A DNA stretch of 64,000 nucleotides from Mangifera indica (taxonomy: Eukaryota > Streptophyta > Magnoliopsida > Sapindales > Anacardiaceae). Below are positions 44,094-57,760 of the stretch, in pieces (positions within the stretch are counted from its first letter, which is position 1; each line of letters starts with the position of its first letter). The DNA is taken from contig NW_025401176.1 in the NCBI RefSeq assembly GCF_011075055.1, forward strand, positions 1 through 64,000. The letters run 5' to 3'. Position numbers and translations under genes: made by a program. The notes below the pieces were generated by a model that saw only the letters and a list, made by a program, of their open reading frames with translations, had not been told where the DNA came from and did no database searches.

Positions 44094-46309
44094 TGTAACA
44101 CCCATAGGTAAGCCCAAAGGTATTTAAGCTTTTTCTTAGTTTTTTAAATATGACGATTAATGAATTCAAGGGTACACGCTCATGTATAAAGATATACACA
44201 GTTGTGTATGGTCAGTAAAAGTCAATTAGTATATTAGATTGCGATTGTGACAAAACGAAAAGTTACGTTAGTTGTGTAACTAGACATACAATTATGTATG
44301 GTTTATACATGTTCATGTATCACATCTTAGAGATAAAAATAAAACATGATCAACCCTAATTTTCTCACTTTTTTTGCTTCCCAACCACTCAAAAAGTAAA
44401 AGAGTGTAAGAAAAAAACTTGTAGTCATCTGAGAAGTTGCCATTAATCACTAAAATCATTATAGTAGTGTAAGGGAGACTTTGTCACAGAAATCCAAGTA
44501 AGTGGAATGGTTTCCCTTATTTTTAATCATGAAATCTTTGAAGTCCTATGGTATTAACATGATCTAGAGTTTTGTAGACCCGATTGTGATGATTTGTATG
44601 ATTTACGTGTCTTGTATGCCATTATAATGAGCCATACGTTCACCTAGTCTTTTGAGTGTATGATAATGATGTGTTTTATGTTGATAGTTCAATAATGTCA
44701 TTGATTTGATATGTATGGGTTATAAGGGATGATCTTCAGAAAGTAAACTGCCTAGGCAACTTAGATTCTTTGTATTAGTTGAATATGTGTTTGAATGATT
44801 GTTTGTGTAACTGAAACAACATAGAAACCCTAAGGTGTGATTTCCAAATTATGGCACACAACCGTCTGTGATCTCATACACGCTCGTATGTCATTCTAGA
44901 ATTTTGAATAGAATTTTGAAAACCTAAAAATCCTATTCTTGTTCTAAGGGGAGAAATGCAAGATCATGTAGTATGAGACACATACTCGTTTATGGCTTTC
45001 CAAAAGTGGATGACATGTGTTAGAGGACATATGGCTCATACATGTGGATTCAAGTACATAAAAGTGTGTCTAGGTTAACTCCTCATGTGTATATACTTTA
45101 TACATGATCGTGCATTGAGTGTCATACACTCGTGTATATGGTTCATGAGGCACACAGGTATAGGTTGAGAAGCACACAACCATGTACCTCTAGAAAAAGT
45201 CAAAAGATAATTATACCCTTAGCCTATGTGCATAAGAGGGGAGAGTTACATAAGAAGAATAATGAGCTAATAAAGGATAAAAAAATTCAAGAAAGATATA
45301 GGTAAGGTGTTTGACTGTGTGACAATGATATAAGCTTAGATCGAGTTAAATCTGAGTTGAAAAGTTAGCAACCTTAAGCTAGTGTCACACAATTAAATGG
45401 TTACTAACTATGTGCGAGTGACATTATTTATGAGAGCAATAATGTTGGATACCCATGAGATGCATCTTATACTTTGTATCAAGGCACATACCCACCTAGT
45501 TTAGTTTAGGTGTGCATAGTAAAGATGTGATTTTTAGATATTCCTTATGTGATCAACGAGATACACCATATATATACTTGAGGTAGAGGCTATCTATGGA
45601 TGGTTAGTTAATAGTTTCGATCAGCTTATGTGGTAAGGGAATGAGCTACTATCAAAGATTTTCCTATGTGATTAGGGTGTTCCAATTAGATAGTCCAATA
45701 GACCATTTGATATGTATTTAAGGCACTATAGTAGCTTTCACCAAGGCATCCAATATATCGATTTCAACTTGGGTCACCACAGTTTTCATGGATACCTATG
45801 TTAGGGCATCAAGGTGTCATAGTGTGACAATAGTTAACTTACAAATAGAACATTAGTTTTACTGCTAGATAGTTTAATAGTCATGGATGCTGAAAGGTCT
45901 CTACTTACTAAGTTTTACTCATGCCTTTCCTTTGTATATATTACAAGTAGAGATGAGTAGTAAGACAGGTAAGGATCTAGTAGTCTAATGAGCAGCTGTA
46001 AAAGAAGAAGGGTACTTATGTCATTTCAGCTTTACCAAACTTACATTTAGTATTATCATTATTACTATTATTATTATTATTTCTTTCAAACACATGGGTT
46101 TACTCAAGATTTTTATAGTCATTTATAATAAAGATTTTAGACACTTGTTATTTTTATGAGTTTTTTAATATAATAGTTATTTTTATTACATCACCTTTTT
46201 GCACGCTTTATAATTATAATCATGCATTAAAGTTTTCAAATAGTCCAGTTATGCACGTCTTTTTTGGTATATTTCTATCAAGGGTATGTATATAGAGAGG
46301 GGTGTTATA
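44094..46309 (+). mobile_element. Solo LTR of the chromovirus family, inside the copia-2 5' LTR
   Basis: 2216 bp from TGTAACACCCATAGG to GAGGGGTGTTATA. The 5-bp duplication is ATGCT (44089-44093) and ATGCC (46310-46314). The unoccupied site in the copia-2 3' LTR reads ATGCC (at about 52584), so the left copy has one later change. Similar along its length to 54532-56788. There is no internal region, so unequal recombination between two LTRs removed it. Confidence 0.9.
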
Positions 46310-46878
46310 ATGCCTCATGGAAGCATGACATGACTGGACACTTACTGTCGAAGTTGTGAATACTTAGAGGAAATGCATGAGAGACACATTTGTATGCCAT
46401 CTATGCATGTCAATGTAGCATATGTAAAGTTGGAATCCTAATTAAATTAGGATTCCTCTACACTTATATTTATATATGTGTTTTATTTACGTTAGAATTT
46501 AATTTTAATGCATATTACACATACAGATTTAGAAAATCCTAGCTGTTGGGCTCTTTGAAATTTCTCTCTTCCCATGAACACATTATTGTAGGACAGGAGC
46601 CCTAATAGCCTTCTTCTTAGAAAACCTATCTTGTTGATGTTTCATGTGGATTCTAGGGCGCTGCCTTACGAGGGTTGGATAACGTTTGTTTATTTGCCAT
46701 GTGAAGATTTGGAGAGCCACTAATATAGGTATAAATCCTAAAACACTCTATAGATGTTTTATATGTTCATGTTTAATATGTTTTAAAACATGTATCCTAG
46801 TCAAAGTTTTAGAAATGTATGATTTTATAAAATTTTCAATTCCGTTTTGCTTGTTTATCGACACCTTAAAACCCTATA
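46310..46878 (+). repeat. Copia-2 5' LTR, right part
   Basis: Matches 52584-53157 of the 3' LTR: TGCCTCAT(G/A)GAAG at the start, AAGTTGGAATCCTAATTA, TGGGTTCTTTGAAATTTCTC-type sequence, GTTTTAAAAC(A/G)(T/G)GTATCCTAGTC, and the end ACCCTATA. Confidence 0.88.
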
Positions 46879-46879
46879 G

Positions 46880-46892
46880 TGGTATCAAAGCC
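46880..46892 (+). promoter_or_regulatory. Primer binding site of copia-2
   Basis: TGGTATCAAAGCC, one base after the LTR end. It matches the plant initiator tRNA-Met PBS with a single change. Confidence 0.88.
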
Positions 46893-47254
46893 ACTGTTTA
46901 GACATATTTTCATGAAAATTATATCTATTTGTTTTCATTATTTTATCTATTGTTACATGTAATTAAATTAATCAAAACCTTAAATTGGTAAAGATGATTT
47001 GTAATCGTGTTGCCGCAAGATTTGTAAAGTTTCATGAATAACGAAAATGTGTATTAAATTATTAAGTGACAATTTCTGGTTATTTTTTTTGAGTTTGTTA
47101 TTTTTGCAGGCTAAATTTAGGTTGAAAGTTAATCTTGTGGCTTGCCAAGAATTAGAGTTTTCTAGATTTTCTGTCACTAGAAAATCCAAAAGACTCATCT
47201 GAAAAACTATCATGAATAGAGGTGTTGTCCGTAAGGACCTTGCACTAAAAGAGG

Positions 47255-47575
47255 TGTCACGACTGGACCAATTTTGGTCTAAGCATGACATATCTCTTGG
47301 TGTTTGGCACCATAAGTGTCATTGTTGGACCATATTCAAATTGGTCTAGTCCTGACGAATGAAGAACACCTAAAAGGTGTCACAACTGAACCATTCTCTA
47401 ATTTGGTCTAGTCATAACACGCCATGATTGATGGCCTTTAATGATGTCACGGTTGGACCGATTTTCATATTGGTCCAACCATGATGTAACATGATGCCAC
47501 GTGTCTAATTATAAGACGATAATATGTCACGATTGGACCTTTTTTCATATTAGTCTAATCATGCTCAAGTCATGC
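47255..47575. repeat. Array of degenerate palindromic units in the copia-2 leader
   Basis: About five units of 60-75 bp spacing. Each is built as GTCAC(G/A)A(C/T)TGGACC, then a short AT spacer, then TTGGTCTA(A/G)(C/T)CATGA, so each unit can fold back on itself. Clear units start at about 47257, 47320, 47380, 47447 and 47528. The region is non-coding, between the PBS and gag. Confidence 0.7.
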
Positions 47576-48959
47576 ATCTTCTTGGAATTTTGTTAAAATC
47601 TAGAATCATAACTGGACATTTTGCTTGCATGCTTGGTAAAGTTGAAAATTATAGTTTGGTTATGTTTTGTTGAATTTGGGTCACATTGAAATTTTCTTAA
47701 GCTTTGAGGTTGAATAATAGTTTTACAAAACTTCAAAAAGTAGAATATAATTTTACACTTGGCTAGATAATAATTGAAATTTAATTTTAATTGGATGTAT
47801 ATTTGTGAATATATGTATGCATAGTGTCTAGTACACTGCCAAATAACCGATATGAATGTTTTTATTCATTTGTTTATTTTCTTTGGTTTGCCATTCAAAA
47901 ATAGGGCATGCGCGCCTTGCCTTAATCCCTCTTCTTTTTTAGTTTAAGTTGTTATTTTATTTTCTTAAACTTATTTAACTTAGAAACAAAGTTATGTAAT
48001 TATTGAAGATTGGAGGCGAAAGGACACGCGAGAAGATCCAAAGATAAAGATTCACCTAGGTTGACTAGTCAAACCCTTCTTGGTTCAAAGGGCATAACAT
48101 TAGTTATGACTATATGCTACCACGTTTATTTTTATGTTTTGTATGTATGTGGATGGTTATATTTTGCAAATATCACTTAACTTCTGGCTTTAATTTGATG
48201 AGACTAATTAATTAAAAACCCTCAAATTAAATAGTAAGTCCAAGATTAAATTGATGTTTTCTAATATGATGCCCTGATTAAGTTCTTATTTGTTAGAACC
48301 TTATTCACCAAAGTGAAAGGTAGACTTCTACCAGGTGCAAAATTAGGAGATGTTTATATTGGGTCTGACTTAACTAGTGTACTTTGCTTGTTTGCTAAAG
48401 CGAAGGTGAAGTATATTAGAGGCATGAGTAAGGAATGCATTTATCGATGCAAGGAGATATATAGTATCCACTTTACTGACATTGAAAGTCACATTTGAGG
48501 TCGCATGATTTGTTGGGGTAAACCCTAGCTTGAGATCATGGGTTTTTGTTTATTAATTTAAAATTTACCTATTCAATTAATTTGAACTTGTTCACTAAAC
48601 TGAATTGGAGAATTAATGCGATGGGGTCTCGATCTACTAGAAAGTTCACTAGAACTTTTCCAGGAAGATAATGAGGGCTATCAACTTGAGAAAAATAGTA
48701 GAAACATTTTAATTAATTAAATTTGTAATTACAATGAATATTAATTATGAATATAATTACTAATTCCCTTTTCTGTAAATTGTGTATCAAATGATCACCA
48801 TGTCTAAGCCAATGTATTAACTAATTCTTGAAAAGGAAAATAGGCTCATTAGAAGAAACTTCATTGATTGATACAAAAATTTTTGGATTATCCTACATTA
48901 GATGTTGTATATCCTTAAAGGATTGTTAACTTGTGAGCCTAGTCTTAATGTCATCCAGA

Positions 48960-51300
48960 AAGAAAAAGATACTTTTAATAAGTGTCATAATGACTAATGC
49001 TGACTTCCATGTCATTTAAGCTTAAAAAAAAAAAAGAGAAAATAGATGTTCCATCCATAGTTGCATACCTTTGAGAGTTATATACTACTCGTGCGAGGGT
49101 TGAATGTTAAGAGTTGTCAAGTATGCTAGTTGATTGCAAACCCTTTGAGGGAGGACAAGTTGACTTTCATGTGGTCAAGATGATTGGCTATATTGAGCGG
49201 TTGGCAAGGTTGAGTTCATCATGGATAATGAGCTTGCCATTGACTTGGTGCTAAAATCCCTTCATAAATTGTGGGTTAATTTCATCATGAATTTTAACTT
49301 GAACGTAAAAGAGAAAACCTTTGAAGAGTTGTTGTATATGCTTAGGAAGGCTAAATAAGAGGTACCAAAGGTAGCTTCAACTAATGTGCTTATGGTTACG
49401 CCCATACATATAGATCTAAGGCTAAAGGCAAAGGAAAAATGAAAGCTAAGCTCAAACCCAAAGCAAAGAAGCAACTAGATATTACTACTCATCCAATAGG
49501 TGGTATAGGAAATAGAAAGGTTGTCTACTTCTATTATCACTGAAGGAGACATTATAAGGGTTTCTTAGAGAACAAAAAGAAGAAGGTAGCTGAAGTTTCT
49601 GCTTTAGGTATGTTTTTCATTGAAATAAACTATTTTTCTTATTTATCTTAGGTTGTAGACACAGGATATGATTCTCATATTCGTTCTGATATGCAAAGAC
49701 TACAATAGAGTAGATTACTCACTAAAAGAGAGGTTAACCTATATATTGGAAATGGAACACGTATTGCTACATTAACTGTAAGGGTTTATTATCTTAGATT
49801 GCCCACTAGGCTAGTTTTAGAATTAGTTAATTGTTGTTATGTTCCTTTTATTTCTAAAAACTTAGTTTCTGTATCTATTTTAGATAAAAAAGGATATTCA
49901 TTTATGATTGTTAGTGGTACCATAACCAGTAGCTTAAATAATATTATTTATGGAACAACTAAATTGCATAATGGGTTACATATTCTAAAACTAGATAATG
50001 AAATTCTCAATGTGCAAAATAATAAACGATTAAAATTGAATTATCTGAATGCCACATATTTGTGGCATTGTAGGCTAGGTCACATAGAAATAAAAGATAT
50101 ATCAAAACTTCTTGAACAAAGACTCTTGCAATCATTTGACTTCTAGTCTTATGATAAATGTGAATCGTGCCTATTAGATAAGATGACTAAAACACTTTTC
50201 ACTAGACACAGTGAAAATAGCAACTGAGTTATTAGGGATTATTCACAACGATATGTATAGGCCCATAATAGTGTATAACAAGTATGGGAAAGTCTATTTG
50301 TCATATTTACTAATGAATTCAATAGATATGATTATGTGTTTTTTAATGAAACACAAGTCTGAATGTTTTGATAAATTCAAAGAATTCAAGAACGAGGTAG
50401 AGAAGTAACTCGAAAAATAAATTAAAATCTTTCACAGTGATCGTGATGGTGAATACTTGAGTGTTGAATTCAGAGGATACTTAAAGGAACATAGGATAGT
50501 CTCTCAACTCAATCTTCTTGGCACACTACAACGTAATGTTGTATTTGAATAGAGGTATAAGACCTTGATGGAAATGGTTAGGTCTATTATGAGTTTTATT
50601 AATCTACCTATGTCTTCTAGTTAGACTTCTGTCTATACACTGAACAGTGTCCCATCTAAATCTATGGATAAAACTTCATACGAGTTGTGGACTATGCGAA
50701 AACCCAATCTAGATTACTTTAAGGTTAAGCATTATGAAGCTTATGTTAAGAAATTGATTTTGAACAAGCTGAGTGCTAAGTTTGAAAATGTATCTTTATG
50801 GGGTACTACTTCTTCCATCTGGATGAGTAAAAAGTTTTTATTGCTCGTACTAGAATGTTCCTTAAGAAAGAATTCATTCTCAAGAAAACTAATGAGAGGA
50901 AGGTGAAACTTGATGAAGTTTCTGTTCCATAGGATAACACAGATATTAGACAGGATGATATGCCATCATAGACAGTTGATCATGATAAGGAAGTTCCTCT
51001 ATCTCGAGAGGAATAACCTCAAAGCACATAAGAACTATATAGGTCTACATGAGTACATTGTACACAAAAAAGATTCGGTTTTCTTATGACTCAATACGAC
51101 AATGTACTGGTCATCCCTAATGATGAGCTAAAGATTTAAGATAATGCTATCTCGAATCCAAATTCTAGGAAATGATTAGATGCCATGAAATCTAAAATAA
51201 ACTCTATTTACCAAGACCAAAAATAGACTATAGTGGATTCACTTGAAAGGCTAAAACCAGTAGGGTGTAAATTCTCAATGTGATATACAAATAAAGAGGA
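48960..51300 (+). pseudogene. Copia-2 gag-pol remnant
   Basis: Gag is visible at 49180-49400 (EFIMDNELAIDLVLKSLHKL, then NFIMNFNLNVKEKTFEELLY) and a degraded zinc knuckle at about 49530. Protease follows near 49650 (VVDTGYDSHI, where D-S-G is now DTG). The pre-integrase domain is open at 49799-50146 with TYLWHCRLGH. Integrase runs at about 50160-50620 and the KTSYELWTMRKPNLDYFKVK region at 50664. RT begins at about 51180 (DAMKSKINSIYQDQ). Near 51272 the frame jumps from the first RT motif (KPVGCKF) straight to the RNase H tail (IQIKRIDINDNLADLLTKS), so most of RT and RNase H is deleted. Many stops. Confidence 0.85.
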
Positions 51301-51408
51301 TTGACATAAATGACAATTTAGCTGATTTATTAACAAAGTCTCTGTCGCAGTATAAGCATGATTGGACATTAGATATATGACTGATTGCCTATGGTACAAG
51401 TGGAAAAT

Positions 51409-53157
51409 TGTTAGGGTAGTTGCTATAAAGCCAATTAAGTTAGTATCTGTAATTGTAATTTTATATTCATTATTTAATAAAGGATTAATTGTTGTTCAAT
51501 TCATATATGTATCCTTTTATATGATTGTGAAAACAATATGCCCTTACAATGGTAAAACTATTATGTGGGGATCAGATGACTAGTCATGAAAATCTTATTG
51601 ACACATTAAGTGACTATTCTAGACATGTCTGTAATCCCGACATTATAATGAACAAAGGCACATGTAATGATGATAGGATTATTATAGTGTTGAGTGATCT
51701 CACAAAAATGTGGCAATAGTTTTCACATGTCAGAGCTATTCATAGACAACTTGGTGTAACACATAGGTATAGTTGTAGACATGTTCATTGGACTGACCCC
51801 ATTAAAGGATATTTATATGGATAGTTGCTTTAGTATTTATGAAATAAATCCCTTAAACACCATAAGTGGATGTGATCCTATGACTTGAGGTCACCAGATT
51901 GTCTTGTGTGAGGATCACTATAGTTTGACACTATCTAACGTATCATCGTAACTAGGGTATTATAAAGGTAGTTTATAATCATATCGTGAGATACATAGAA
52001 ACTATGGTTGATCAATAAAAGAGTTGTCACTCTTGAGCACAAGAGATGATATCTCACATGAAAATACTAAATGACATTTGTGATTACTTAAATCTATGAC
52101 CACAATGGGATAAGGTTATAACTTAATCCATGTAAGTCATTAATATGGATCAATTCATACCAAGGAGCTATTGAGATAGACATATTTCTATGTCTCAACC
52201 TTGAGAGACATTGGTTGATGAAATGATTGAATTGCATGTAATTATGATGTTGTAAAAGCTTAAAAGATGTTTGCTAACATTTTGTCGTTTTGGTCGCCAT
52301 GATACTTTGCTAGAGGTCAATCTTAGTCTATGTCTGAATTTAACCTAAATTTAGACATTGTTGGTTTGATAAAAAGCTTATAGGTCACAAGTATATAAGG
52401 GTTGATACCAACCCAAAGGCAAGGATCATTTAATGATAATTCTAATGTTTAGGGAAAGAGAGATAGACTCGGTTTGCCTATTTGGTTGAAAAATTCGATT
52501 TGACCATGTTTTGATTGAGGTACACAACAACGTACAGTTGGTGGCATTGATACTGGCCATGCATAGCATGGGATGGTTGCACTATGCCTCATAGAAGTTT
52601 AACATGGTTGGATACTTAATGTCAAAACTATAAATGCTTAGAGGAAATACATGGGAGGTACACTTGTGTACCACCCATAAATGCCATTTTAGCATATGTA
52701 AAGTTGGAATCCTAATTATATTGAGATTTTTGTACACTCATATTTATATGTGTGTTTTATTTACATCATAAATTAATTTTAACACGTAATACATATACAG
52801 ATTCAGAAAACCCTTGCAGTTGGGTTCTTTGAAATTTCTCTCTTCTCGTGAATACTTTATTGTCTAACATAGAAACCCTAGCAGCTTTTGTCCTGGATAG
52901 TTTCTTATGCTTGTGCTCCACATGGATACCAGGGTGTTGCCTCACAAGGGTTGGATAACGTTCATTTTTATGCCATGTGAAGATTTTGAGGAGTCGCTAA
53001 CACAAGTATAAACCCGAAAATACCCTATTGATGTTTTACATATTTATGTTAAATATGTTTTAAAACGGGTATCCTAGTCAGGGTTTTATGAATGTATGAT
53101 TTTATGAAATTTTTATATTTGTTATGTTATCGGTCATTGGTGCCCTAAAACCCTACA
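51409..53157 (+). repeat. Copia-2 3' LTR (1749 bp)
   Basis: Starts TGTTAGGGTAGTTGC after AAGTGGAAAAT and ends ACCCTACA. It is the uninterrupted reference copy for the 5' LTR and shows the empty target (ATGCC) of the solo LTR found there. Confidence 0.9.
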
Positions 53158-54531
53158 ATGATAGGGATGAAAAAGAGTTCAACAATGATGATCAGGTTTC
53201 AAATTTCAACATGGGCAAAATTATAAGAGGTAGAAAGGGTCAAAGAGATAACTTTAATAGAGAAGAAAAAATTTTGGAAGGTATGAAGGAAGACAATACC
53301 ATTACTTATGATACATCAAAATGAAGATTCCCCTGTTCTAAAGCGATAATGATTTTGATGTGTATTTAGAATGGGAAAAAAAGGTAAAGTTAATAATTGG
53401 CTGCCATGAATATTCCAAGGAGAAGAAAAAGTAAAATTGGCATCTATGAAATTCATTGATTTTACGTGATTTGGTGGGATCAGCTTGTGTTAAATAGACA
53501 AAGAAATTGAAACATTCTATTGACACTTAGGAAACAATGAAGGCTATGATGAGGAGGCGATTTGCTCATAGTCATTACTATCGTGGTTATTATCAAAGAT
53601 TACAAGGCCTTAATCAAAGGCCAATGAGTGTTGAGGACTACTACAAGGAAATGGAAATCGTCACGATTAAGGTAAATGTAGAGAAAGGTATGAGATTTTT
53701 ATAAAGGTTAAATTATGATATAGCTAACATGGGAGAGTCACAACACTATATTGAATTAGAAGATATGGTGCATATGAAAATAAAAGTAGAAAGACAACTC
53801 AAGAGGAAGAGCATCTCTATGAGATATGGACATAATTCAAGTTCTTCATCTTTTTAAAAAGTAAATTAGAGCAAAAAAGATGACAAGACTATCATTAAGT
53901 CTAGGGGCCAAGGCCTCTAAGGCAAAAGAATTTGGAAGTGGTAATAAGAAAGGTAAAACGGTAGCTAAAGAAGGCCAAAATTAAGATATCAAGTGTTTTG
54001 TTGTTTAGGGAGAGGGCACAATTTATCACAATGCCTTAATAAGCATACAATGATTTTAAGAGGACATAGTGAAATTGAAACCAGGGATAAATCCAATGAT
54101 AAGTCTCTACTGCCATTAGAAAATGATGGCAATGGAGTGGACTACCATGTTGATGAAAAGCTACTCATAGTAAGGCATGCTTTGAATGTGCAAGTGAAAG
54201 ATGAGAAAAAAGTACAATACGACAACATATTTCAGAGAAAGTGTCATATCAAAGATAAAGTATGTAATGTGATTATTAATAAAGGTAGTTTCACCAATGT
54301 AGTTGGCACTATTTTGGTTGAAAAGTTGAATTTACCTACTGCAAAGCTTCTAAGGCTGTATAAACTACAATAGATGAACGATTATGGAGAAGTTAAGGTA
54401 AATAAACAAGTATTGGTGTCATTCTCAATTGAGCGTGAAAAAAATAGTGAGTTAAAGAAAGAGAATGAGGGAAAAATGAGAGGAAATAGTGAAATTGTTG
54501 AAAATTAAAAGAAAAAAACAGTGAACATTTA
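53158..54531 (+). pseudogene. Gypsy-A gag (second part) and protease
   Basis: Continues gag from 42651. It shows the FDVYLEWEKKVKLIIGCHEY segment at 53356-53420 (retrotransposon gag domain), a KVERQLKRK segment near 53785 and a zinc-knuckle remnant at 53993 (CCLGRGHNLSQC). At 54258-54340 lies the aspartic protease-like VCNVIINKGSFTNVVGTILV, where the usual catalytic DGGS has decayed to NKGS. Several frameshifts and stops. It is cut at 54531 by the solo LTR and resumes at 56789. Confidence 0.83.
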
Positions 54532-56788
54532 TGTAACACCTACAGGTAAGCCTAAGGGTATTTGGTCTTTTCTCTTGTTTTAAATTGGGATATTAAATAT
54601 TTTTCTAAGCAATACTAGCCCTTGTGTTGGGGTATACATAATCGTATATCGTTAGCAAGTTAGAATTTTCAGATAAGATTAGAATCATGATAAGATTGGG
54701 TGTTGTCTTAGTTGTGCAACATGACACACCTGTGTATTGTAGACACATCCTCGTGTGTCATGTCCAAGAGGCAAAAATAAAACCATGTTTCACCTAATTC
54801 TCTTCACTTTTCTCCACTTTAACTGCACCTAAACACATAAAAGTAAAAATATAAAAAGAGAAGGATGATTTTGAGTCAATGAAAAAGCCATCGATTATTG
54901 AAAAACCATCAGCTACGCCAAAAGCTTGCTTGATTACTAGAAGTCAAATAGATTAGTTTTCTTTTCAGAGGTCTAAAGATTTGATTAAAAAGAAATGCGC
55001 TCTGTATTGATGAATGATTGATTCTAAATGGGTTAATAACATTGTTACATATGTTAATCTATGTATAAACTCGAATGTGTTGATTTTATAAACATGTTTT
55101 ATTTAAAATCATAAAAGTTGATTCAAAGGCAATTATAGGTATATATTGGGTATTATATGTCATTGTTATGATTGACTTCATGCTTTTGGTTAATTGATTG
55201 ATTAAAGATATATGTATGTATGTTGAATATGGTAGCTTTTTGTGTGATATTCCATGTATAAAGTTATATGTCATGAAATTAAGAAGGTTACAGTAGATTG
55301 ATGTTAATGATAAGTAGACGATAGGTATGAAACTTTTTTTTTTATTACAAGTATGCTAACTGGAATAGAGAGGATTAGGAACATGTTTTAAGACTCTTTT
55401 GAACCTTGTATGGTCAAAAGTTTAGTTGGAAAACCATAAAAACTAAGACATTACAATCTCCAAATTGTAACATATGAACATATATAGCCTTATACACACC
55501 TGTGTGTCTTTAGTTTAAATTAAGAAGTTCCACAAATTTCGCATGCTCGTTTTGAGGAAAGTCATACACAGTTGTGTGATATGGGACACACGTCCGTGAA
55601 TGACTTTCTAAAAGTGGACATCGTGTTTAAAAGAGGCACAATGGGGTGCACTCTAGGCACACACTTATGTAACCAGTTAAATGACCATTTTACTACTAGT
55701 TTATGCATAGTGAAGAGGAATAAGAAGAAAGAGTCAGAATAAGAGAATTTAGTTTTAAAAAAAAGCTAAATAGAATGAGCAAAAGTGTTCGACTATATAG
55801 AAAACGACACAAGACCTCGGCTAAGTTAGATTTGGGTCAAAAATAAAAAAAACTAATGAAAGTGGTTCATATCTAGATAATCACCAATTATGTGCATAAG
55901 TAGCAAGATACATTAAAGCAATACAATTGGATACCTATGAGATGTCTCATGCACTCGACTCCAAAGCGCATAGCCACTTAATTTTTTTAGGTGTGCATGG
56001 TAAGAATAATGGCTTTTCAAATATTTCCTTATGTGGTCATGGGATGCATCATATATGTACTCATGGTAGGGGTCATCCCAAGATGGTTTAAACAATAGTT
56101 CTTATTAGCTTATGTGAAGGAAGAAATTGCTACTTGATTTTTCTCCGTGTGACCAAGGTGTCCCAGTTAGCTAAACCAATAGGTCATATGGTAGGTGCGT
56201 AAGGCATGACAGATAGTAATATGTAAGGTGTCTTATGCTTTCACTAGGGTATCAAATATGCCAATTTCAACTTAGGCCTTAGTAACCTTTGTAGACAACC
56301 TATGTTAGGGCACGAGAGTGCCGAATTGTGACCATATTCAGATTTGCAAATGAAATGCTAGATTTATCAATATTACTTATATTATTTAGGGCGTCGAGAG
56401 GTGATTAATTTACTAGGTGTTTTGTATGTTTTGCAAGTAGAGGTAAGTAACAAGGTAGGCAGGGGATTCAGTAGTCCTATGAGCAGTTGCACGAAGGTAA
56501 CGAGCAAAATAGTCATTTCCATATTTCTTTTATATTTATGTATTTTGACATTTAGTTTTAGCTTTATAGCTAAATTATGGACGGTGATTATTGATATTAA
56601 GCTTGAGATAGTTTTATTTTGAAAATCAATTAACGAGATATTTTAGTATTTATTTATCACCTTTTTGTAAGCTTGGATATTTATAATCATGCATTGAATT
56701 TATGTTTTAAAAGTTTAGAAATCAGGTTGTACATGCCTTACGGGGTCATATTCTGTGTAAGAATATGTATTTGGAAAGGAGTGTTACA
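54532..56788 (+). mobile_element. Solo LTR of the chromovirus family in gypsy-A
   Basis: 2257 bp from TGTAACACCTACAGG to GGAGTGTTACA. It is flanked by the perfect 5-bp duplication ATTTA (54527-54531 and 56789-56793). It aligns with 44094-46309 from start to end. There is no internal sequence. It separates gypsy-A protease from reverse transcriptase. Confidence 0.93.
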
Positions 56789-56793
56789 ATTTA

Positions 56794-57760
56794 TGCAAAA
56801 GAGAGTGATGTTAAGGCTATGTTTCTAGCAAAACAACCTATCTTTGTGCATTTGTACAATGATGTTTTTAATACTAACAAGCTTAACCACTATTTGCCTA
56901 GTGTTGTTAAATCTTTTTTATAGGATTCCTAAAGACATTCCTAATGGCTTACCACCTATAAGGGGAATTAAACATTAAATTGATTTTATCCCTGGTGTAA
57001 CAATTCCAAACCAACTTGCATATAGAAGTAACCTTGAGGAAATGAAGGAACTTCAAAGATAGGTTGAAGAGTTCATGAAAAAGGGGCATGTGAGAGAAAA
57101 CATGAGTTTATGTATAGTTCTTGTATTACTTATATCTCAGAAGAATGAAACTTGGCAAATGTGCATTGATTGTCACACTATTAACAAAATCACTGTAAAG
57201 TATAGGCATCTCATTCTTAGATTAGATAACATGTTAGATGAATTGCATGGTTCTTGTATTTTCTTTAAAATTGATCTAAAGAATGGGAATCATCAAATTA
57301 GGATGAGATAAGGAGATGGATAGAGAACAACCTTTAAAACAAAATATTGTTTATATGAGTGGTTAGTTATGCCTTTTGGACTAACTAATGCATCTAGTAC
57401 TTTCATAAGGTTAATGAATCATTTTTTACACGCTTTCATAAGTAAATTTGTGGTTGTTTATTTTGATGATATTATGGTACATAGTAAGAATTTAAATGAT
57501 CATATTGAGCATTAGCGAAGTGAGCCAGATGTTTAAGAAAAGAAAGATTGTTTGCTAACATTAAGAAGTGTTCCTTTTTACAAATTAGATTGTGTTTCTA
57601 GGTTATATGGTCTTGACTAAAGGAATAACAATTAATGAAGAAAAGGTTAAATATATTAAAGAATGGTTGACACCTAAAAGTGTTTTTGAGGTGTGAAGTT
57701 TTCTTGGCTTGGCTAGGTTTTTGGCATACTAGCTGTACCATTGACTAAAATTATGAAGAA
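56794..57760 (+). pseudogene. Gypsy-A reverse transcriptase remnant
   Basis: RT of the Ty3/gypsy type on the plus strand: RQVEEFMKKGHVRENMS at about 57060, QKNETWQMCIDCHTINKITV at 57140, LHGSCIFFKIDLKNGNHQIR at 57242, then (after a stop at 57309) [20 protein letters not shown] and [10 protein letters not shown]. The catalytic YFDD is present at about 57460. Then comes LGYMVLTKGITINEEKVKYI at 57600 and the start of the RT-RNase H hinge (SFLGLARF). At about 57761 the hinge PLTKIMKN joins directly to integrase sequence, so RNase H and most of integrase are missing. Confidence 0.88.

Larger units (their letters stand above)
42652..53157 (+). mobile_element. Full-length Ty1/copia element (copia-2), nested in gypsy-A gag
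   Basis: Two LTRs share TGTTAGGGTAGTT at the start and end in CCCTA(C/T)A: 42652-46878 (including a nested solo LTR) and 51409-53157. A PBS follows the first LTR (TGGTATCAAAGCC, 46880-46892). A PPT-like AAGTGGAAAAT precedes the second. Internal DNA of 4.5 kb carries decayed gag, protease, integrase and a truncated RT. ATGATAG flanks both sides, at 42644-42650 and 53158-53164, so the real duplication is probably 5 bp within this shared word. It is the same family as the copia element at 2055-8767. Confidence 0.92.

Noticed and set aside
42651..53164. A clean 7-bp target duplication (ATGATAG) for copia-2
   Set aside because: The word occurs on both sides, but the left copy is one base away from the LTR start and copia elements make 5-bp duplications. 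I report it only as shared flanking sequence.
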